Shown: positions 1 to 4,918 of the stretch, in pieces
How positions within the stretch are numbered: position 1 is the first letter of the stretch
Layout: each line of letters opens with the position of its first letter
Origin: Eubacterium sp.
GTDB taxonomy: Bacteria; Bacillota; Clostridia; Oscillospirales; Acutalibacteraceae
Reading direction: 5' to 3'
Length of the DNA: 8,406 nt
Assembly: GCA_029059925.1 (NCBI GenBank)
Contig: JAIDVA010000075.1
Coordinates: 1-8,406 of the forward strand
Made by a program: the position numbers and the translations under genes
The notes under the pieces: model-generated
Seen by the model: only the letters and a program-made list of their open reading frames with translations
Told to the model about the DNA's origin: nothing
Databases searched by the model: none

Positions 1-263
1 GTCCTATGGAGCTTGTTAACCCTGAAATTACACTTGAAGAGGGCGAGCAGATTTCACAGGAGGGCTGCCTTTCACTCCCTAATAAATGGGGAACAACCCA
101 AAGACCTAAAAGAGTTCAGGTGAAGGCACAGGACAGAAACGGCAAATGGCAGGTTTTCACAGGTGAAGATTTAAAAGCAAAAGCATTTTGCCACGAGATT
201 GACCATCTTGACGGTATTCTGTTTACATCTCACATTATTGAGGGCGAATCCCTGCAAGGGTAA
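1..263 (+). CDS. def: Peptide deformylase, C-terminal part (5' end outside window)
   Basis: This enzyme removes the N-formyl group from the initiator methionine of new proteins in the cytoplasm, using a bound metal, usually Fe2+. Only the C-terminal half is present. The reading frame is open from the window edge (first full codon at 3) to a TAA at 261-263. Counting from the Met codon at 6, which is internal and not the true start, two of the three family signatures are visible: EGCLS at 19-23, whose Cys is a metal ligand, and HEIDH at 63-67, which supplies two His ligands and the catalytic Glu. The first signature (GxGxAAxQ) would lie upstream of the window. EGCLSLP and the short tail after HEIDH fit the type I class. 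It lies 15 nt before fmt, whose product adds the group that this enzyme removes. Identity is secure; only the start is missing. Confidence 0.96.
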   Translation, partial: PMELVNPEITLEEGEQISQEGCLSLPNKWGTTQRPKRVQVKAQDRNGKWQVFTGEDLKAKAFCHEIDHLDGILFTSHIIEGESLQG

Positions 264-268
264 TATTT

Positions 269-274
269 AGGTGA
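269..274 (+). promoter_or_regulatory. Shine-Dalgarno site of fmt
   Basis: AGGTGA lies 4 nt before the ATG at 279, inside the 15-nt def-fmt gap. It is a reasonable match to the anti-SD sequence, with slightly short spacing, and supports the chosen fmt start. The gap holds no terminator or promoter. Confidence 0.6.
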
Positions 275-278
275 TTTA

Positions 279-1208
279 ATGAAAATAATTTTTATGGGCA
301 CACCGGATTTTGCTGTGCCTTGTCTTGAAAAGTTAATTGAATATAGGCATGAGGTTGTGGCTGTATTTTCTCAGCCCGATAAGCCTGTCGGCAGAAAACA
401 GATTTTGACACCGCCGCCTGTAAAGGCTTGTGCGGTTTCAAATGATATTCCTGTTTATCAGCCGGTATCATTAAAAAACAGCGATGCACTTGAAATAATT
501 AATAATATCAAGCCTGATGTCATTGTCGTTGTTGCTTATGGTAAAATACTATCAAATGATATTCTTAAAGCGGCAAAATATGGTTGTATCAATGTACATG
601 CATCGCTTTTGCCGCAATACCGCGGTGCTGCACCTATTCAGTGGTCAATCCTTAACGGAGATACACAAACAGGTGTAACTGTTCAGCAAATGGATGAAGG
701 AATTGATACCGGTGATATTCTTTTTGTTGAAAAAACACCAATTGAAATAAATGAAACCTCTGAACAGCTTTTTGACAGACTTGCTGTTTTAGGTGCAGAT
801 GCGCTTATAAAATGTTTGGATTCTATTGAAAATAATACAGTAAATCCTGTTAAGCAGAGTGATGAAGGCGCTTGTTATGCTCAAAAAATCACAAAAGAGC
901 TCTCAACGATTGATTGGAACAAATCAGCTTTAGAGGTTCATAATCAGGTGCGTGGTTTGCAATCCTGGCCTTGTGCATCAACAGTAATAAATGGTAAAAA
1001 TGTAAAAATTCATAAAACTGTTTTGTCTGATAAATCAGGTAATAAAGCAGGTGAAATCGTTGATAATAAGGATGTGTTGACTGTGTGTTGCGGTGATGGA
1101 AAGTGTGTTGACATTTTAGAACTCCAGGCAGACGGTAAAAAAAGAATGGATACGAAATCATATTTGCTTGGTAATAAGCTTGAGATTGGTTTTGTTTTAG
1201 GAGAATGA
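279..1208 (+). CDS. fmt: Methionyl-tRNA formyltransferase
   Basis: Transfers a formyl group from 10-formyl-tetrahydrofolate to Met-tRNA(fMet), giving the initiator tRNA used in bacterial translation; cytoplasmic. The protein is 309 aa, close to the roughly 315 aa of the E. coli enzyme. The N-terminal Rossmann-type formyltransferase domain (about 1-190) opens with MKIIFMGTPDFAVP and has the tRNA-contacting loop QPDKPVGRKQILTPPPVK at 32-49. The hallmark HASLLPQYRGAAPIQW starts at 107. Catalytic Asn105, His107 and Asp143 align with N106, H108 and D144 of E. coli Fmt. The C-terminal OB-like tRNA-binding domain (about 205-305) contains the typical VRGLQSWPCA stretch. The start is the ATG at 279 with AGGTGA 4 nt upstream. 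Its TGA stop overlaps an ATG of the next frame (ATGA, 1205-1208), although the next gene probably starts two codons later. Pairing with def is standard. Nothing is missing from the active site. Confidence 0.98.
   Translation: MKIIFMGTPDFAVPCLEKLIEYRHEVVAVFSQPDKPVGRKQILTPPPVKACAVSNDIPVYQPVSLKNSDALEIINNIKPDVIVVVAYGKILSNDILKAAKYGCINVHASLLPQYRGAAPIQWSILNGDTQTGVTVQQMDEGIDTGDILFVEKTPIEINETSEQLFDRLAVLGADALIKCLDSIENNTVNPVKQSDEGACYAQKITKELSTIDWNKSALEVHNQVRGLQSWPCASTVINGKNVKIHKTVLSDKSGNKAGEIVDNKDVLTVCCGDGKCVDILELQADGKKRMDTKSYLLGNKLEIGFVLGE
1199..1203 (+). promoter_or_regulatory. Shine-Dalgarno site deciding the peptidase start
   Basis: AGGAG lies within the last codons of fmt. It ends 1 nt before the ATG at 1205, too close for initiation, but 7 nt before the in-frame ATG at 1211, which is ideal. 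This favours the 231-aa product over the 233-aa one. Confidence 0.7.
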
Positions 1209-1210
1209 TT

Positions 1211-1906
1211 ATGGGACCTTATTTTGCATATTATCTTACAGGCTATGTTATGATACCTGTGTTTATCTTTGCACTTTATTGTCAGTTAAAGGTTAAATCT
1301 TCTTTTTCAAAATATTCAAAAATGGTCAGTAGACGTGGTATGACAGGTGCAGATGCTGCATACAAGCTTCTTCAGCTCAATGGTATTACTGATGTTAAAA
1401 TAAAAAGAATCGGCGGAACACTTACCGATTACTATGATCCGAGAGCCAAGGAAATCTGTTTGAGTGCCGATGTTTTTGATTCACGCAGTGTTGCTGCTAT
1501 CGGCGTAGCCTGTCATGAGGCAGGTCATGCCTGCCAGCATGCTCAAGGGTATGCACCTCTTAAACTGAGGAATTTTGTTATTCCTGTAACCCAAATAGGT
1601 TCATATCTCGGTGTACCGCTTGCACTTATAGGTATGTTTCTTTATAGTGATACACTCATTTATGCAGGTCTTATTCTTTATTCAGCAGTTGCCTTGTTTC
1701 AGCTGATTACTTTGCCTGTTGAATTTAACGCATCAAGAAGAGCGTTACAGACTATTGAATCAAATGCCTTTCTTGAGGGTGAGGAATACAGTGGAGCAAA
1801 AAAAGTTTTAACTGCGGCTGCACTAACGTATGTTGCAGCACTTGCATCAGCGCTTGCAACTCTTTTAAGATTATTTTTAATACTTGGCAGAGGTAACAGA
1901 AGATGA
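1211..1906 (+). CDS. yugP: YugP-type membrane zinc metallopeptidase
   Basis: A membrane-embedded putative zinc metalloprotease of the Bacillus subtilis YugP family (Zn_peptidase_2, formerly a DUF); as far as I know the physiological substrate is not established. In the 231-aa product, a hydrophobic N-terminal segment (about 4-25) is followed by a soluble stretch with the family block GMTGADAAYKLL. The zinc motif CHEAGHACQH comes next, with HEAGH at 102-106 giving two His ligands and the catalytic Glu. Two hydrophobic segments (about 132-168) end in LITLPVEFNASRRA, where Glu171 is the probable third zinc ligand by analogy with HtpX-like gluzincins. A last membrane segment lies at about 204-226. 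Length and motif order match the family, so it looks intact. It overlaps rsmB by 4 nt (ATGA), implying coupled translation. Its place between fmt and rsmB recurs in Clostridia. The start at 1211 is preferred over 1205 on Shine-Dalgarno spacing. Family membership is confident; the role is unknown. Confidence 0.9.
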   Translation: MGPYFAYYLTGYVMIPVFIFALYCQLKVKSSFSKYSKMVSRRGMTGADAAYKLLQLNGITDVKIKRIGGTLTDYYDPRAKEICLSADVFDSRSVAAIGVACHEAGHACQHAQGYAPLKLRNFVIPVTQIGSYLGVPLALIGMFLYSDTLIYAGLILYSAVALFQLITLPVEFNASRRALQTIESNAFLEGEEYSGAKKVLTAAALTYVAALASALATLLRLFLILGRGNRR

Positions 1907-3138
1907 TAAAAAGCTCACGTCTTGTTGCGTTTGAAACTCTTTATAAAATATTTTATGACAGTGCTTATTCGAATCTTGCTCTCGACAATGCTTTAAAGGG
2001 TGTAAATGATGATAAAGCATTTATTTCTGCTCTGGTTTATGGCGTTGTTGAGCGAAGGCTGACACTTGATTATTTTATAAATAAGTATCTTAAATCAAAG
2101 CCAAAGCCCAAAATACTTACTATACTGAGAATGGGAGCATATCAGCTTCTGTTTATGGACAAGGTGCCGAGCAATGCGGCAATTAATGAATCTGTAGAGC
2201 TTACAAAGACTATCAGGCAGGATTATTACTCTTCTCTTGTAAATGCTGTTTTACATAAAATTGACAATGACAGAATTATTCCCGATGATGATTTATCTGT
2301 TAAGTATTCCGTTCCTCAAAACTTAATTAATATGTGGTTAAAGCAGTATGGCAGAGAGACTGTTGAAGATTTTTTGCCTAGCATTAATGAACGGCCTCCG
2401 GTTTTTGCTGTGCCGAATTTACTTTATGTTGATGCTGATGAGCTTTTGTATGAGCTTATGAGTGAGGGAATTGACGGCGAAGTGGTCGGTGAGCTTGTTA
2501 TAATAACTTCATCCTTTGATTTAAGCAATTCCAAAGCTTTTGCAAATGGCTTATTTCATATTGAGGATATGTCAAGCTATAAATGCGCCAAGGCCCTTGG
2601 TGCACAGCCTGATGAAATCGTACTTGATATGTGTTCTGCTCCCGGCGGCAAGGCATTTACAATTGCTGAACATATGCAGAATAAAGGTACACTGCTCGCA
2701 TTTGATTTGCATGAACACAGAGTTAAGCAAATCGAAGACGGTTCGGACAGATTGGGTATTTCTATTATAAAGGCTGCTGTTAATGATGCGTCTGTGTATA
2801 ACCAAAATCTTCCAAAGGCAGACAGAATACTTTGTGATGTGCCTTGTTCAGGCTTTGGCATAATTCGACGTAAGCCTGAGATAAGATATAAGGAGCTTGA
2901 CTGTATTTCTGATTTACCTGCAATTCAGCTTGGTATTCTTGAGACATCCGCAAAATACTTAAAAGACGGCGGAACACTTATTTATTCTACGTGCACACTT
3001 AATAAAAAAGAAAATGAGAAGGTTGTAAATGCCTTTTTAAATAATAATTCTGATTTTACTTTAGCTGATGAAAACACATCATTTCCGACTAAATATGGTG
3101 GTGACGGCTTTTATCACGCTGTACTTATAAAAAAATGA
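1903..3138 (+). CDS. rsmB: 16S rRNA (cytosine-C5)-methyltransferase RsmB
   Basis: Uses S-adenosylmethionine to make 5-methylcytosine in 16S rRNA (C967 in E. coli numbering); cytoplasmic. The 411-aa protein has the diagnostic RsmB layout. An N-terminal NusB-like helical RNA-binding domain (about 1-125) is recognisable by RLVAFETLYKI and by LRMGAYQLLFMDKVPSNAAI, starting at 75. A NOL1/NOP2/Sun methyltransferase domain (about 165-411) follows. SAM motif I is DMCSAPGGK at 242-250. Motif IV is DVPCSGFGIIRRKPEIR, whose Cys315 aids product release. Motif VI is YSTCTLNKKENE, whose Cys364 is the catalytic nucleophile. The usual QD of the block before motif I is ED here (HIEDMSS, 219-225). Length is a little under the roughly 430-450 aa common in the family. 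The ATG at 1903 overlaps the peptidase stop, with AGAGG 9 nt upstream. The NusB-like domain separates it from single-domain RsmF/NSun proteins. Confidence 0.97.
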   Translation: MIKSSRLVAFETLYKIFYDSAYSNLALDNALKGVNDDKAFISALVYGVVERRLTLDYFINKYLKSKPKPKILTILRMGAYQLLFMDKVPSNAAINESVELTKTIRQDYYSSLVNAVLHKIDNDRIIPDDDLSVKYSVPQNLINMWLKQYGRETVEDFLPSINERPPVFAVPNLLYVDADELLYELMSEGIDGEVVGELVIITSSFDLSNSKAFANGLFHIEDMSSYKCAKALGAQPDEIVLDMCSAPGGKAFTIAEHMQNKGTLLAFDLHEHRVKQIEDGSDRLGISIIKAAVNDASVYNQNLPKADRILCDVPCSGFGIIRRKPEIRYKELDCISDLPAIQLGILETSAKYLKDGGTLIYSTCTLNKKENEKVVNAFLNNNSDFTLADENTSFPTKYGGDGFYHAVLIKK

Positions 3139-4166
3139 AAACTGATATTAAAGCATTAACTATTGAAGAACTTAATACAGCAGTCAAAGAGCTTTCTCTT
3201 CCATCATTTCGTGCAAAGCAGATATATAAATGGCTGCACGAGACAGGTTGTACTTCTTTTGATGAGATGACAAATCTAAGCAAGGATTTGAGAAATAAGC
3301 TGTCTGATATATTTTATATTTCCTGCTGCGAAATTGAAGATAAATATGTATCACAGCTTGATGATACAGTAAAATATCTCTTTAGGCTTACTGATGGTGA
3401 ATATATCGAATCTGTAATTATGAAATACAAATATGGCTACACAATTTGTGTTTCGTCGCAGGTAGGCTGTAAAATGGGATGTACCTTTTGTGCGTCAACC
3501 CTTGCCGGATTTAAAAGAAATCTTACTGCAGGGGAAATTGAGTCGCAGATTCATGCTGCACAAAAAGATTTGGGTGTAAGAATATCACATATAGTTATGA
3601 TGGGTATTGGTGAGCCGCTTGATAATTACAGCAATGTTTTAGCTTTTCTAAGTAATGTCAATAATGAAAATGGTCTCAATATCGGAATGAGGAATATTAC
3701 GATATCTACCTGTGGTATTGTTGACAGAATATATGATTTAATGGAGAGAGATTTGCAGCTGACACTTACCATTTCTCTTCATGCTCCAAATGATGAGATA
3801 CGCTCAAAAACAATGCCCGTTAATAATAAATATCCGATTGATACTCTTTTAAAGGCGTGTAGGGAATATGGTGAGAAAACAGGCAGGCGTGTCAGCTTTG
3901 AATATACACTTATTAAAAATGTAAATGACAGTGAGTCAAATGCACTTGAGCTTGCAAGTAAGCTTAAAGGCTCACTCTGTCATATAAATTTAATTCCTGT
4001 CAATGATGTTGAGGAGAGGGGAAATGTCCGCTCTTCGAGAGAGGATATCATTAAATTCCAGAATATATTGAAAAGAAATGGAATTAATGCTACAATAAGA
4101 AGAACGCTTGGGGCAGATATTAATGCCTCCTGCGGTCAATTAAGGCATTTAAAAAAGAAGGGGTGA
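3135..4166 (+). CDS. rlmN: Dual-specificity radical-SAM RNA methyltransferase RlmN
   Basis: Adds a methyl group to C2 of A2503 in 23S rRNA and, in characterised enzymes, of A37 in some tRNAs, by a radical-SAM mechanism with a methyl-cysteine intermediate; cytoplasmic. The protein is 343 aa, normal length. The 4Fe-4S ligands are Cys112, Cys116 and Cys119 in CKMGCTFC. The two mechanistic cysteines are present: Cys105, in CVSSQVGC, corresponds to E. coli Cys118, and Cys333, in INASCGQL, corresponds to the methyl-carrying Cys355. Glu92 matches the E. coli general base Glu105. The SAM-binding MMGIGEPLDN lies at 155-164 and SLHAPND at 214-220. The extra N-terminal helical domain (about 1-80) is typical. 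These features fit RlmN rather than Cfr, although the two cannot be fully separated by motifs alone; chromosomal context also favours RlmN. The start overlaps the rsmB stop (ATGA), and the A-rich stretch before it has no Shine-Dalgarno match, so translation probably depends on rsmB. Confidence 0.97.
   Translation: MKTDIKALTIEELNTAVKELSLPSFRAKQIYKWLHETGCTSFDEMTNLSKDLRNKLSDIFYISCCEIEDKYVSQLDDTVKYLFRLTDGEYIESVIMKYKYGYTICVSSQVGCKMGCTFCASTLAGFKRNLTAGEIESQIHAAQKDLGVRISHIVMMGIGEPLDNYSNVLAFLSNVNNENGLNIGMRNITISTCGIVDRIYDLMERDLQLTLTISLHAPNDEIRSKTMPVNNKYPIDTLLKACREYGEKTGRRVSFEYTLIKNVNDSESNALELASKLKGSLCHINLIPVNDVEERGNVRSSREDIIKFQNILKRNGINATIRRTLGADINASCGQLRHLKKKG
4122..4149 (+). repeat. Perfect 7-bp inverted repeat at the end of rlmN
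   Basis: AATGCCT (4122-4128) is perfectly complementary to AGGCATT (4143-4149) across a 14-nt loop. The stem lies wholly in the last codons of rlmN and ends 8 nt before the ribosome-binding site of the phosphatase gene. An A-rich run, not a T-run, follows it, so it is not an intrinsic terminator on this strand. It may be a weak RNA hairpin affecting initiation at the next gene, or chance. Confidence 0.4.
4158..4166 (+). promoter_or_regulatory. Shine-Dalgarno site deciding the phosphatase start
   Basis: AAGGGGTGA at the end of rlmN resembles the full anti-SD complement with one base missing. It covers the in-frame GTG at 4163, so that codon cannot be the start. The G run ends 8 nt before the ATG at 4172, which is therefore chosen. 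The site overlaps the rlmN stop codon. Confidence 0.7.
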
Positions 4167-4171
4167 CGCTA

Positions 4172-4900
4172 ATGAATATAGTTGCTAAAACTGACAAGGG
4201 AATTGTCAGGGATTCCAACCAGGACGCTTATGCTGTCGGTGAATTTTCCGACGAGGTTGTATGGTCAGTTGTCTGTGACGGAATGGGCGGTGCTGCAGGC
4301 GGCAATATCGCATCAGCGCTTGCTGTTAAAGTAATTAGTGATAAGATAAATGCTTCTTACAGGGATGAGATGCGCGACTCTTCAATTCACAACATGCTTG
4401 ATTCGGCTTTAACTGCGGCTAATATTGAGGTGTTTGATTTTGCTGAGGCTAAGCCGGAACTTAGAGGCATGGGTACAACTGTTGTTTGTGCTGTTGTCAG
4501 AAATAATCAGGCTTATATCGCCCATGCAGGAGACAGCCGTGCCTATGTAATAAATAATGGCAATATTAATCAGATTACAACGGATCATAGCATGGTGCAG
4601 GATCTTTTGTCGCGCGGTAAAATCACAAGTGAAGAGGCAGAGAATCACCCTAATAAGAATATAATCACTCGAGCTGTCGGTGTAGATAAAAGTATTGATA
4701 TTGACTTTGGACAGATTGATTTAAGTGATGATGATGTATTGTTGCTTTGCACTGACGGATTGTCAAACTATGTTACAAACAATGAAATGATAGAAATTAT
4801 GAGCGACGGCAAGTATTACGCCTTTGCTGACAGGTTAGTTACAAGAGCGAATAAAAACGGCGGCGGTGACAATATTACCGTTGTTATCATATCAAAATAA
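4172..4900 (+). CDS. stp: PP2C-family Ser/Thr protein phosphatase, partner of the PASTA kinase
   Basis: A cytoplasmic metal-dependent (Mn2+/Mg2+) phosphatase that removes phosphate from Ser/Thr residues phosphorylated by the neighbouring kinase, including the kinase itself in studied Firmicutes (PrpC/Stp). The 242-aa product is a bare PP2C domain of usual size. Motifs in order are RDSNQDAY at 13-20 (Asp18), CDGMGGAAGG at 35-44 (metal ligand Asp36), GMGTT at 99-103, AHAGDSRAY at 117-125, TDHSMVQDL at 137-145, CTDGLSN at 193-199 (metal ligand Asp195) and GGDNIT at 231-236 (metal ligand Asp233). All core metal ligands are present, so it should be active. There is no membrane segment or extra domain. 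It lies 5 nt after rlmN and 18 nt before the kinase gene, and this phosphatase-kinase pair is the standard arrangement. The ATG at 4172 is preferred over the in-frame GTG at 4163 because of Shine-Dalgarno position and because the family begins with MxIVAKTDxG. Confidence 0.97.
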   Translation: MNIVAKTDKGIVRDSNQDAYAVGEFSDEVVWSVVCDGMGGAAGGNIASALAVKVISDKINASYRDEMRDSSIHNMLDSALTAANIEVFDFAEAKPELRGMGTTVVCAVVRNNQAYIAHAGDSRAYVINNGNINQITTDHSMVQDLLSRGKITSEEAENHPNKNIITRAVGVDKSIDIDFGQIDLSDDDVLLLCTDGLSNYVTNNEMIEIMSDGKYYAFADRLVTRANKNGGGDNITVVIISK

Positions 4901-4902
4901 TC

Positions 4903-4908
4903 GGAGAG
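4903..4908 (+). promoter_or_regulatory. Shine-Dalgarno site of the kinase gene
   Basis: GGAGAG lies in the 18-nt gap after the phosphatase stop. An in-frame TTG at 4910 is only 1 nt away and is unlikely to be used. The ATG at 4919 lies 10 nt beyond the purine run (12 nt beyond GGAG), which is somewhat long but workable, and it gives the usual compact kinase N-terminus. Confidence 0.55.
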
Positions 4909-4918
4909 ATTGCATTTT

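Noticed and set aside
264..278. Promoter or riboswitch (for example TPP or folate type) in the gene gaps
   Set aside because: The gaps are 18 nt or shorter, too small for any riboswitch, and carry only ribosome-binding sites.
1205..1210. Longer starts for three genes: ATG at 1205 (peptidase), GTG at 4163 (phosphatase), TTG at 4910 (kinase)
   Set aside because: Each lies on, or about 1 nt from, the Shine-Dalgarno sequence, whereas an in-frame ATG 6-9 nt further on has workable to ideal spacing and gives the usual family N-terminus.
2261..2289. TTGACA in rsmB as a -35 box
   Set aside because: No -10-like sequence lies 16-18 nt downstream, and it is within coding sequence.
2572..2977. Overlapping reading frames on the opposite strand within rsmB, and similar ones elsewhere
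   Set aside because: They have no recognisable motifs or ribosome-binding sites and lie opposite strongly conserved methyltransferase motifs. They are by-products of the real gene.
4122..4160. Intrinsic terminator after rlmN
   Set aside because: The 7-bp stem is followed by A residues rather than T residues, and on the other strand the T run precedes the stem. Genes continue on the same strand without a gap.
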